Below are positions 50,450 to 63,313 of a stretch of DNA of 64,000 nt, one piece after another. The notes under the pieces were generated by a model, which made no database searches, had not been told where the DNA came from, and saw only the letters and a program-made list of their open reading frames with translations. Source of the DNA: Wuchereria bancrofti (Eukaryota > Nematoda > Chromadorea > Rhabditida > Onchocercidae). How positions within the stretch are numbered: position 1 is the first letter of the stretch; every line of letters starts with the position of its first letter. The position numbers and the translations under genes are program-made. Location: contig SSBO01000009.1 in the NCBI GenBank assembly GCA_005281725.1, positions 3,980,163-4,044,162 on the forward strand. The letters are read 5' to 3'.

Positions 50450-52028
50450 GACGAATTTTCTGCTTAGCTTTTTTTCTTACAGTGAAATTTTCTATTACTT
50501 TAATCTATGAAAATCTAATTGTGTTAATTTTATGCTATGTATTTTGACATAAATCCTTCATAATTTTTAGACCACTCTGTCGAAGCTGAAAGTATTTTTC
50601 CGAGAGCAGATTTTTTTTTTGAAAACTTTTTTTTGAATTCTGACACTTTGATGCAGAGTGTACAGGATTTATTTCATCTTAATTTGCTCGAAAGATGTTA
50701 ATTTTTTCTTTTTTTTTTGCACGGAAGCTAATATTTAACATTCTCATAGTTGAATTTTTAAATTTTCACATATCATTGAGATGCTCCTCATCGATCATCG
50801 TCTTGTATGATTTCACCACCGATTCACCATCGAAGTGAACTTAAATTTCACACTGTGTGGACCAAGCTGTCATACATGTACTTATCTCATTAATGATCTC
50901 AACTTTTTTTCGTTGTGTTGCATGGATTATATCTCTTGTACATAATATCCCTGACCACGTAGTCAGTTGTTATTAACAAGGGAATATATTTATTGGAGGA
51001 ATATTGTTAAATGTACAGTGCCACAAATAAAAACTTTTTCGCCTCTGCATAGAATTCAAATCAGGCTTGGGCAATGGATCAATAAATCTTGGCTTAATCA
51101 GAAACTGTCAAGAGATTTTGTATTTGTTTTTTACAAATTTCAGGAACGAGAAGCAAATTTTGGTGGTCACAACTGTTAGCAGGGAAGAATTTGCGTCAAC
51201 TCTAAAAATTTCGGGTGAATTGATTGTCGACTTTCAAATTTTTTTCATCGATACAGATGTAGATTCTGGTGAATTTACTATACTTTGCTAGTTATGGGTG
51301 GAATATTGCTTTGTTAAAGTTCTAGGGATTTTTTGAAATATTAAAATTGAGGGAGTACTCCCATGTACACACATAGCATTAATTGTCAATAACAATATGG
51401 CGCAATGTCTTCATTATTCTTAACCGTCCATTGAGTCGTGTCACGTTTTTGGATTATTCTATTGATTAATACCACGCTTTCTACAAGAAATAGAAGGATA
51501 CATGGCGAATGTCAATTTTCAAGGAAAAGTTTTAGCTCCAATATAGCATTGTCATTAGAAGAAAGTGACTTGCCGTAACTTATATATTCGTCTGTATCGG
51601 TTATTTCCTATCGGACATAAATGATGGCAACAAAACTGCCATGGTCTTAAATTCAGTTTTGGGATATTTACACAAGATTTGTAGGATTGAGGATATCTGC
51701 CGACAAATACGAAAACGTCATTCTGGAAAAAAAGCCAAATAAACCAGGAAGATCGGAAAAAACCTTAAAAAATTTTAAAAGGTGTTAAGTGCATTCCAGT
51801 GGTAACTATGGATGGATATCAGTTATTGTAATCGTAAAAGTAGACATCCCACAACCTAATGAGGATGAATGGTACTACTGCGTTCCATTTATTTGTCTTG
51901 AAAAACCGACTGATGCAATCCGGAATCTATTAATTCCAAAGCCTGCATGCCGTAATATGTAACTCCAGGTTAGTGACAAAGAAAATAACGGACAGGAAAC
52001 ATGACTAAAGTACATAAGTAGTGCTTAC
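50450..52028. other. Convergent gap with coding-like plus-strand segments
   Basis: Lies between the ends of the PLD3-type gene (+) and peroxidasin (-). Two plus-strand stretches look coding. At about 51145-51291 a TTTCAG acceptor is followed by a frame containing KQILVVTTVSREEFASTL. At about 51841-51960 a frame contains PNEDEWYYCVPFICLEKPTD and ends in TAA. Neither could be joined into a gene. The true 3' exon(s) of peroxidasin should also be here. Confidence 0.35.
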
Positions 52029-55000
52029 CTGTACATTGGTGATATTATCAGCATTATCACAAATAATCCGAGCCAATGATACCTTTTTTATCTCTTCCCT
52101 TTGAGCTTCGTTGAATACACCCTCTTTTTCATACCTGGAAACTGCAGCTCATTTTTTTGTAATTCAATACTGAACTAAATGATAAAATCTACATGTCGTG
52201 AAATTAAAGTCTATTTAAAAATTTAACAAACCAAAATCTATCACCATCACGTACGCGTCTAAACTGTTCGGCAATGATACATGAAAATGTTGGACCAATA
52301 AGTGCTCCATCGAGTCGTTCCTCCGCAATACCACCAGCGAACAAGTCGATATTACCTAGTAAGTGCAGACAGACAATGTATTCTCCTAGTTAGATGTGCT
52401 CTCGATAATTCTATCACCAATTACACAAATCTTTAGGAGAGGCTCTCGATTCATGTACAACTTAAAAGTTTGCTTCTTTTAATTAATCAAATTCTGTATA
52501 ATCATAAATAATAGAAGTTCCGACCTGGATGACCATATAAATCTTTCAACTTGTAAATAACATCGCGTGGCATTATGTTCTTCAAATCACTCCAGTTTTC
52601 CACTGGTGATAAGTTGCACCAACTTCGGAATTCGACGTACCTAAAATATGAAAGCTCCTTTAAGGATATGGGTTGTTAAGTATGTCATTAAAACAGCTCA
52701 TTTAAACATGATTCAAAAGCGAAAATTTTTTGCTTCAGAACTACATTTTAGATAAAATGAGATCTCTCCTTACCCGGGAAGAGCGTGATCACGACCTCGT
52801 TGTATATTAATTGCAGCCAAATCCAATGAAACCTAACATGGAAAATTTTTGTTACAAAAATGAAAACTTTCCAAATATCAGTGGCTATTAAAATTCATAC
52901 GCTTTAGTTCATAATTTCAATAAATTAATAGAATCATCATTAGAGTCAATGAGACCAATCGAATGACATTCTGCAGCTGCAAAAAATCATTTGTACTCCG
53001 TTTCTGTCTGGAATTTGAAGCTGTTCAACTCAGCCCTCTTTTACTAAGCTATATTCTTGTATTAAAGAGATTTGAAAAATCAAGTCAACAGTTGAAGAGA
53101 ACCAATTAATTTTCAACTATGCATTTTTAAATTAAATAACATAAGTTCCATAAAATAATTGCTAGACTTCAACGACAATCTGGGAACGTCTATTTCAATA
53201 TATTTTAAGCTAGGCTGTAAGAGAATTAAAATTTTGTCCACTTCATGTGCTCGATTGAATAGATTCTCAGTGAGTTCATCATTCAGCAACTCATTCGGTA
53301 TTGGTTTTTTCATTGGTGTAGCAAATAAGCCACGCAGATATGGATCAACACTTCCCGTTGACAATAGCATTTCCGGTGCAAAGAATGCATCTCTCAAAGG
53401 TATATGTCCTTCTCTAATTGGTGCTAATTTTTCGTCAAGTCTGAAATATGATTTAGAAAAGTTGGAAAACTTATCATTAATTGCAAAATGAGAACATATA
53501 ATGACCTAATCTTCCCGTTGACAATAATATTTCTTGTGCAAAGAATTCATTTGTGCATAATGTATGCTGATAGAGAAATGATTACATTGTGTCATCTTGA
53601 TCGTTTGAAAATTATTTAGATTAAAAATATATGAATTCATTTCAGTCTTATTCAAATAAAACAAAAGTCTTATTCTAAGCCATCATCTACATTTGTTTAT
53701 TTTATTTTTAATGTAATGGGAATGAAAATATGAAAGTATTAAAGTAATATATACCTGTGAAGGACCGGATTGACCAGTGTATGTCCAAAGCGAAATGCTG
53801 CTGTCGCAAATGCGTTTGATATACTAGCATCTAATAATGGTTGATATCCTCTATATGGGCCAATTAGCTTATCAAATTGTTTCTAAAATGTCAAAGTTTG
53901 ATGGTGTAGCTTTTTGCTCATAATTATCAGGCAATGTCAGGGTTTGGCAGTGATTTGTATTCCAATTGCAAATTATGACAGAATCAAATCTTTCCAAACA
54001 AATTCAAATTTGGTTTAATCCATATTTAAATTAATATGCCAGATACAAACTTTCCCGAGAACTTTTGGTAACCAATAATGAAATGTAATATGTTGCAATT
54101 CAGCGCCAACAATTTTTCGAGTTTCGTGAAACACCGTTTCACCGTCCAAATCAGGATTTAAGCTGGCAATTTCGATTGCCAATCTGTTGTGTTCTCGCAT
54201 AAAAATTGTATGCATAGTTATTAATCCTAGCTGTAAAGAAATAATTTTATGAGGAATGGCAAACAATAAGGTAATATAGGGCTTAAAAACAATAATTTTC
54301 TTTCTAGACGAACAAGAAAACCACTAATTGATATTACTTGTATTTGTAATATGTTAGTAACATTTTTTCCTTTAACCTGTTCATTAGCTCTAAAATCGCC
54401 AGCCAGAAAGCATCGTACTGGATAATCCAAAGTCCAATTTCGTCGACAATCAATTGGTGAATCACGTTCAAAAGGCAGATAAGGCTTATTTGCAGATGAT
54501 ACCATATCATATCTGTTTGTGCTTTTTTTTTGTATAATAGATATAAATTAGAAAAATCCTTTTTAAAACGTGAAACAAGAACGAAAAATGGCAACTTACT
54601 GAACAAGAAAATATGATTAATGTAAATATTTATTTTTATTTACAAAATTCGAATATATATTCTGCTGTTTCTTCACTTTGTTTGTTTGTTTTTTTAGCTT
54701 AAGTAGCCTAAGATTTCCAGTCTCGACCAAATAAGAGTGTCGAAACAATTCAAAACAAAAAGAAAGCAATGATAATACGAAAACAATACATCCAATACCT
54801 CAGTAAGCCTTGATCCGGACTCAAATTACGTAAATTATAAGCATCTTCTTCTGTGCTACTGTATATCCCCGAAGCGTCAATGTAACTTGTAATCTGCAAT
54901 ATACCGCTCCCAGTAATGATGAAATTTCTAGTAACGGTTTTGCTGATCCGGAATATCATTTAAAAAAAGGAACTTACAGTATTCATTTGTTCACGATAAG

Positions 55001-58000
55001 TAACATGACGATAAATAAGTGATGTTTCACCGGAACCGCATATTGCACTCGAACGCTCAAATTCAATACAGGGATATTGCGGACTGGAAAAAGATTCTGA
55101 TGGACCAATCGCTAGCAGTGCTAAACATCGTTGTTGGCAAAGTATGGTTTGCCCAAATTTTTATCGACTTATGGGACTATTGGAGATTGTAAGAAAATTT
55201 TAATCCGTCTTTTTTTCTTTGTAGTAATTTGTTTTTGACAAACTTCGAAAGCATTCTTGGATCATCATACGTCAGCGGTATATTGAAACACGGGTTGAGG
55301 TGTTGGCAGGTTCGATTACAAATAGCACCCGTAGCAAATGCTTGGCGACTAATTGCTGTTGCGGTGAAGTCCAAATCATGATCTGAATTTTTTTTTTTTG
55401 CAAGTAGACCAGTTCTAAATCCTTGGATTCGAATTTCTAGTTTAAAAAATTAATCTTTCTAGAATTACCAATAAATTGTCCCCACTGCATTAGCATTGCT
55501 GAATAAGTTTTGTGAGGAGTGGTATGTTTGGTTCCAAGAAGCTGAAATACAATCACATTAATTTAGTTCTTCATTTTGCACCAATTCTATTAAACCCACA
55601 AATAAGCAACCTTCCTGGACACGCTTCGTGCATTAGGCTTGCGATGACCAAAATATAACTTGCTCGGATCCCATCCAACTGGTGTATTGAAGCCATTTTC
55701 ATATATTGGCGGTAATAAACGTCGGAAACGTGTTTGACTTGCACCCCACATTGTGTGAATTTCATTGTTGCATTGTCCATCATAAGTTCTGAAGATTTTT
55801 AACAGTTAAAACTTTTATTAATTAAAAGTGTATTACTTGAAATGCCAACCTTAATTGATATCTTGCAAGGAACTTCTTTCTACTAGATGTGAGTCAGATG
55901 CAATTTTTCGGAAAGTCGAATTTGATTTTTCCCGGGAATTTGGAAAAAAGATACCTGAACAAGGAGCGGAGGGTATTTCCGAGGTATTTCAGAAAGACTA
56001 TTTCATACCTATTTTTAGAATCGGTGAAAAAACATACGAATGCAAAAAGAAGTTTCCTAATTGGAATTGATGAAATCAACCGGAACCTGTAACGTGAATG
56101 GAAGCACTGATCATCACAAGGATCTCGAATTTGTGCTCCCGAGCAACCGGCTAGTTGCACCAGCATGTCAACATGAGATTTGGCAAGAACAGATTCAATT
56201 GAAATGTTCGACGAAAGTTCATGGAGAGATAAGGTCAAACCTAAACAATCCAAAGTTTATCAAAACTGTACCCTAACTCCTTAAATAACTCGTAATTCGT
56301 TATTCAGAAACTATCATACGAAACAAATTAAAAAAAAAAATTCTTAAGTGCTTCTTCCCCGCTATAATTCAAGTAATAATTTGATCGATCAGATGACTTT
56401 GAAACAGTGAAATAAAGTCCAGCAATCTGAATGCAGTCAACATCTTCTTTATAAAAAATGAAATCTAATAAGACCGCTTTACAATTTCACTATTGAACAT
56501 GTCAGGGTAAATTTTGCATGAAAATTGAAGCTCTTGAATGCTGAAGTATAGGTCTGGATAAAAAATAAGGATAAATCTGACTCACCTTTCTCGACATGCT
56601 TTTGGATAAGACGTATGCTTTCTTCATAGATTTCTCGTGCACGACTTAGCTCTATTGCTTGAGGAAATGAGAATTGAAACCATCGCAAAAGTTCATGTGG
56701 ATTAGTTATTTTTGATAATTTTTCGCGTGTTTGTTCGATAGCACTAGAATTAAATACAAGATAAATTTATAGCAGCATACATTGAAAAATTATGTACATT
56801 TCCTATCTATCATGAACTGTGTGATTTTTATCATTATTAATTTTAATTTCAAGCAAACCTATCAACATTCTGAGATGCTTGATGGAATATATTGTGAATG
56901 AAATGATCATTTATTGGACTATCTTGAATTTGATTCTGATCAATTAATAAACGAGCTTCAGCAATCATCGAACCAACTGTATTACCGGCCATGCATGAAT
57001 ACACACCTTCATCATGTTTTGTAACCCCCGAAATGGTCAATTCCATTTCATCATCTGATACCTAAAGCAAGAAATTGGTTTTGTTTTGGAAAGAACAAAA
57101 GATGCAAAGTTAAAAGTAGAATAATAAATTAATAAATGTAGTGAAGTCACTCACGTAAAAATGTCCTTTAAGTACGGATATTTCGCCACCGTTGAAAAAC
57201 CATGTAAGAAATGGACGAGGTTCACCGTCAGCTCGACAACGGAACGTTACAGTTGAGCCCAGTGATACTTTTTGATTTTCTGGACTCTCTGTAATAACAG
57301 GTGGAGAACTGGAAACAAGACGAGCTTCAGCTGAAGTTTCAATTCGTCCATACGCATTCTCCGCAATGCAAGTGTACCTGAACAGATAACTTTAATTAAT
57401 TAGTTAACTAGGTTGAATTTTCTTCTCAGAAATTTAATTGCTTATCAGCTTGAAATTGGATTTTTGTCAGTACATTAATTCTGAATCCAGTAAACTCACT
57501 TTCCAATATCTTTTTCCAAGAATGGATAAATGTTCAAACTGGTCTGCTCAAGATTCACTTCATATTTTCGAGATCTCTTTAACTTTTTGCCATTAAAATA
57601 CCAGGTTATAGATGGTCGAGGCTTACCAGTCACCTACAATATTTTAAATATTGAAGATTTTGTTCATATTTTATCATTAACTGAAGATTGTTAGAAAATT
57701 TTCCTATTAATTTTTAAAGCATATCTATGCTGAATTCAAAAGAAATCAATAAAGAAAAAGGACCTCACAGTCAAGCCGAACAGTAGTTCCTTCACGATAT
57801 GAACGATCTTTTGGTTTCAGCGTAAATTTTGGTGCAGAGGGAACGTCAAGAATTTCACGTGGAAGACGAGATTTGCTATAATTTATTCTTCAAAGTAAGA
57901 TGTTTGTTAAATTCAAAAAAAAAATGCAGCTAGCAAAATTGAAGGAAGAAATTGCATTTCAAGAAAACTTTACCGTATCATAGTTGCGTTGTAATCGATA

Positions 58001-59982
58001 GTGCATTGCAATTCCTTCAATGAAACATCAGAATTTAACGAAATTATACCATTCGGTAATATTTTGATTCCTTTTGTATTATTATCATCCACTTTTTCTC
58101 TTCTTCAAGTTATCTTAGCATTCAATTCGATCAGATATGGATAAATTCATGCTTGTCACCCTTTCAACTAATATTCATTTTACACATTCTAAACTAATTA
58201 CTTACCAGAACGAAATGTCATCTTTTCTTTGTTACTTTTCATAATTCGCATTCATACTAAGTTTGTATCATTCTCTTTTCAGGAAAAATTCAACACTTCT
58301 CGTTATCTCTATTTTCCTTAACGTTTGAGAAACATTTAAAGACTTTAAATTTTTAGTCAACGTCCAGAAAAATTTGGATAGGGCGAAAGAGAGAGGAGAC
58401 GGAGAGAGGAGGGAAGACGGAAGTGCAACAAGATTTCAATTTGAAAAAATTACTTGTAGATGAAAGTAACTGGTGTTCTGTCGACTTCACATTTCACATT
58501 CTGCTTATTATCTAGCAGTTTTACTCCAAAGCACTGAAGCTCTTCATTTCTTAGTGATGAGAATTGTCGCTGACGAAGTATATCTGGATTGTGACACACT
58601 GGTGACACATTGCATCGTTGATTAATAAAATTGGCCAGTGGTAACCACCTGAAATGATAACAAAAAATTTATTTACATATAGTACACTCGATCCACTTCG
58701 TGAGCAAATATATCAAGAGTTAAACTATTTGGACTTAATGGATGTTTTAACATTCAATAACACATCATACCTATATTAGAAGTGAAATTTCTAAAGCAAT
58801 TTGTGCCTCTCCAATCCGTGTAATGCCTCGAAATAGCAGTTGCTGATTTTTACAAAATGATATTTATGTTAAGAATATAGTTAGAAACTCCCATGAAATA
58901 CGATTTCGAGATAAGAGAGCGGTAATGGTTAAAAAAACATACATGCGCCGAAAATATGTTCCAGAGAAAAGACGCTATTATATTCAATGAGCATACTACA
59001 AAATATTAATATCTAAAACTTGTGGTACCATTTTGTATAAATTCTAAAAAAAATATCAAGGACTTTTAGGTGTTACAAATCAACTGTCTCCCTTCTTTTT
59101 CCCAATGATCTGAAAAATTTTGGCTTCGGAAATAAATCTAAATTACTAAGGAATATTACTATTGTCCTTCTGTTCATAAATCATATCACTAATTAATTTC
59201 AATTAAGCAATAATGAAGTAATTTATACCTGCAATCGCAGTTCAGTGGATTACCACTAAGAATGAGTGTTTTGAGCTTCTTCGAATAGTCAAAAAAGTGC
59301 TGTGAAAATGTCTGAATAACATTATCGGCCAAATTCAACACCTGAAGATTTGGCACATTCCATAATAGTTGCTGCTCAATGAAACCAATATTGTTGATCG
59401 ATAAATCGATGTGTTGTAGATTGGTCAGATGATGAGAACTGAACTTAGGAATTGATTCCAAACGATTCCCCGCCAGCAATAACTTCCTAAGCTTCAAATT
59501 TCCATCCAATGTTTCCTTAATAATAGTTGTAATGCGAAGAAAAACAAGTCAAATCATTACTACTCCAATCATTTTAATGTGTTCAAGTTTTTAACTTATT
59601 AAAAGAAAATCCAAAATTTACTGATGATAACCTATATAACAAAAAGTTTAAAAATGCTGAAGTTTCTATTTTAGAAGTAGAGTTCTCAGACAAATTTATT
59701 AAGAAATGCCTTTTCAAAAGTATGAATCTGATTCCATGAAATCAACAGGAGTTCTAATTTCGCCAAATCCTTGAAGTCGCTTTTGGAAATCTTCATCAGT
59801 CGATTATTTCGCAGATCTAACACAATAGTATTTGCCGGTAAATGTCGAGGTACAGTAAATAATGACTGTCGGCGGCAATCAATCAATCCTTCGTGGCATA
59901 AGCATCGTTCTGGACACTGTTCCACTACTGCTTTACTGTTTATCATTAGAATAAGAAATGAAATAGAAGATAATGAAGACAT
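52029..59982 (-). CDS. pxn: Peroxidasin (LRR, Ig, heme peroxidase); C-terminal end unresolved
   Basis: Twenty-three exons join in phase from ATG 59982 to 52029, about 1174 codons. First and last exons are 59982-59692 and 52134-52029; others include 59515-59229, 57377-57155, 55788-55611, 54230-54051 and 53440-53242. An acceptor (TTTTCAG) at 60029 points to trans-splicing; ATG 60048 lies upstream of it. Order: signal peptide (residues 1 to about 18), cysteine-bounded LRRs to about residue 250, Ig domains at about 310-400 and 405-500, then animal heme peroxidase from about 600. Active-site motifs are present: QFIDHDLD (distal His, Asp), FMREHNR (catalytic Arg), FRFGHT (proximal His) and [12 protein letters not shown]. 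Peroxidasins are secreted and form sulfilimine bonds in collagen IV of basement membrane. There are two Ig domains against four in vertebrates. No von Willebrand C module was found. The last exon, near 51.9 kb, could not be fixed. Confidence 0.93.
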
Positions 59983-60027
59983 TGGTAGGATAACAATTTT
60001 CTTGACAGAAAAAAGAGTTACTGAAGC

Positions 60028-60028
60028 T
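60028..60028 (-). promoter_or_regulatory. Candidate spliced-leader acceptor for peroxidasin
   Basis: On the minus strand, ATTTTATTTTCAG ends at 60029, 46 bases before ATG 59982, with no convincing coding exon upstream within 1 kb. This is the form of a trans-splice site, or of an ordinary acceptor if a non-coding first exon exists. Confidence 0.5.
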
Positions 60029-60048
60029 CTGAAAATAAAATTGTGCAA

Positions 60049-61026
60049 TTGAATGACCTACCTCATTCACACTTACTTTTTACTTGACTAATCTGACGCT
60101 TCTGGTATTGGAAAAACTCAAACTGACAGTTCTAAGAAATGTAAAGAAACTCTTAAATTTAAGGATTTCTCGAAAACCCTTAAAGTTTGCAGAAATTCCA
60201 AAAATCCTCCCTCAATACCAGGCGCAATGAAAAAATGTAAATGTTTTCTTTCAGACTCAACAAATGGCTGTATGCTACCTCGTAGAAAATAAAGTTGAAG
60301 CTCTCTTCACCAGTTGCTCGTCGTCCATTTCCCAATACGAATTGCATTTATTCTTTGATTGATAATGTCGAACTAACAAAATAAAACCCTCCACCCCTCT
60401 CTCTTTCCTCTTCTTATTTCCGTCTTAAAATTTTCCAGCATAAATGCAATGTGTACGCTACCTCGTAGAAAACACTCAAACGTCAACATGCTTTATTAAA
60501 CATTCGTATTATTTTAAGTTAAATTGAATTTTCACCGCGAACTTAAATCCTTAAAGAAATAATTATTTTGTTTATATTTAGATTTGTAAAGGAATATTTA
60601 TACTATTTCACTAAGAATAACTGATGTAAAACATCTGTCAAGTATGTAAGCAGAAGTTTTCATGAAGATATTGAATGGAAATTGGGTGTTAGTTGGGTGT
60701 TATTGGGTATTAGTTGTTATTGGATGAGAAACTCATAATAATCGATTATTGACTCGTGTTTAAAATGTACTTTAATTTTACTTTTGATAAATCTACTAAG
60801 CGTTGAATTTTTTTTCATAATTTCTATATTACCATATCTGCAGCAGCACATGTAACAAATAAAATGTATTGTTTACGATGTGCAAACAAATCCATATGAA
60901 GTACAATTTCTGCTACAAATTATTGTCCTATTTAAAAAAAATAATCTTCGCTTAGCAAGTGTTCCAGAATGCTTTAAAATATTTGGAAAACACAGTTTGC
61001 AACAAAACAGAATTCTTTTTAATAAT
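60049..61026. other. Same-strand intergenic gap, no gene seen
   Basis: About 1 kb between the GNB1L-like gene and peroxidasin, both minus strand. AT-rich, with only short random frames. Confidence 0.5.
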
Positions 61027-63313
61027 TTAATCATTGTATAAATTCCATATTGATAATTTGGTATCCTTTGAACAAACAAACAGTAATCGTTGGCCATCAA
61101 TTTTAGTCCAGCACAAATAATTAATGATTTCAGAGTGAAAATCTAGAACGGCTCGTATTGCTCCTGTTTTCACGGAATTTATACGCACAGTTCCATTCCA
61201 GTATCCAGAAGCAAGCTCTTTGCCACAATTTGAAAAGGATAGAGAAGAGCAACCACCAGTTCTGTAGTAAACTTTTTATTACAAAGAACGAACATATGTA
61301 ACGAAAATGTGTGGCGCTGTTATTCTCAAACAATTCAATCTTCGCGCATTTTAAAGTGCTCTCACCAAAATATTGTGAAAATTTTCAAATGGTCTTAAAA
61401 TTCAATATATCTTAACTACCTGACGTTATTCTATATGTTTAAAACTTAAATTAGTGAGACAAAGATGCTTGCTCACAAGCTGCTGTACAAAAATTACAAA
61501 AGTTCAGCAAAAAGGAATGTGATTATAAACTATGAAGGTATTACTAAACTAGCAATAAACCTTTAGATATATTTATTCAAGAAATATTTTTTTTATTCAA
61601 GCGCAATCAGATAGTCATTATTTTAGTTATTTTGAGCACTTCGCAGAGTGCACATAAAATAAGTATTCCATTCAATAGCTACTCATCCAAACAGTTTATC
61701 AAGAACTTACTTTTGAGGGAACAAAATTTCCTTTTCAACAACGATTTCATTTATTCTCACACTGACCAACATCAACGGCGATTTGACGGATGACACGGCT
61801 AATGTGTTCGCAAATGATGCACAAGCAAGAACAGGTTCGGGAAAAAGTTTTTTCTGAAGATGAATTATTTGAAAAAATTGACCTACAAACATTTGGAATA
61901 AACAAAATTACTTTAAAAACCACCAACAAATTAATCGAAGAATTAATAAAAGTTAATTAGTTTCAAATTTACTACATACCTCACCTATAATACTGAAATC
62001 TTCAATATTCACGACTTTTACTTTTCCTGTTTCTAAACCACAAGCCAAATATCCATTATTAGATATAGAGAAGGCCATGAAAGTGCTAGCATCATCATCA
62101 GGAGACCAAAATCGAGACATCTGTTCTGTTTCGTCGGTGAAAACGCCGATCAAACATTTGTTATTCTCAAGATAAACACATTTTAAAAAAAGGAAAAAAA
62201 ATGAAATATGAAGATGAAATTGGAACTGAAGTTACAAAAAAAGAAGACAAAGTGAGCTAGAAGTACCTGAAGAAATGGACAAAATAACTGAGATTCATGA
62301 CAAAATGAACCACAAAAGCCGTAGAATTCTGTTTTTATTGTCCTTGTGAGACAAAAACTTAATATCTAAATAATAAAAGAATTAAATGAGATCATTCTTA
62401 CAAAAAAATGTTTTATTTAATTCAGGGTTAGATGCGTTCAAGAGACCGTTATTTTCCTGAATGATTCAGTATTTCGGTCAATTCTTTTACACAACGATAA
62501 TGAGAAATTTTGACCTTCGAAGCTTTGTCCACAGATACTAATACAATTGCATAAGCACGAATATGCACAAATAAGCAATCTTTTGTAAATTGTCCCACCG
62601 CTGCTACTGAACGGTTATTCGGGTCAACTGGAATACAGATGAAGTATGATGAATTACACATGAATTCTTCCAATTCTTCTTATCAGTAGATGGTCAATGC
62701 AAATTACTCGGACGGACCATACAACAATTCAAACTTTTCCAACAAAAACATGTTAGAAACCGATAAATCTTCCAACAAATATGAAGATTTAAAACTCAGT
62801 TCAATAGGAAAATGGCTGTATTCGATGATGTGAAACCAAAAACGTATTTTAAAAATAAGCATTTGAGTTTACACATTCCTCTAAATACTTAATTGAAACT
62901 AACATCCGCTTACACTAAAACTTTAATTAATCTTTTCTTAATCTGAAAATATTTCTAAAGAATTACTTTGTTATGCATAAAATATTCAAATCAATACCTT
63001 GAGGGTTCCATGTAAATCCTTCCAACATTCATCAAAGACTTTCAAAATAAACAGTAGTGAAATTTGTAATTGACAAAGAATATGCCTTAGAGAATGAGAA
63101 AGAAGATTATAGTCTATTAAAAAACCAAAACTAACCGTAAATTATGGAAGTACGCAAATGAGTTCTGGGCGAATAGAGCATACACTTCCCATTTGTGGTG
63201 CCAATGGCCAAATGGAGCTCATTATTCACGGAAACAATTCCGGAACAAGAAATACCGCCAGTGAAACCGTAATGAACAAATAGTGGAAGTGGTTTTCTCA
63301 CTGTTCTTGACAT
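61027..63313 (-). CDS. GNB1L-like WD-repeat protein, middle exon(s) unresolved
   Basis: Firm minus-strand exons: 63313-63136 (ATG), 63038-62998, 62165-61985, 61882-61711 and 61261-61027 (TAA). The last three join in phase. A further exon ends at 62515 (ends VDKASK, phase 0) and joins 62165, but its acceptor is unclear. The C-terminus carries the WD pattern CGKELASGYWNGTVRI, DFHSEIINYLCW and CSKDTKLSIWNLY, matching the last WD repeats of GNB1L (LAFHSAAVQC..., SKDQRISLWSLY). NNGYLACGLETGKVKV is another blade. Related yeast Asa1 works with the ASTRA/TTT complex that supports PIKK kinases such as TOR; that role here is inference. Between 62998 and about 62680 I expected an exon for a repeat but none fits in phase. 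Either it is divergent, or the gene is broken there. It may be the upstream gene of an operon with peroxidasin. Confidence 0.7.
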
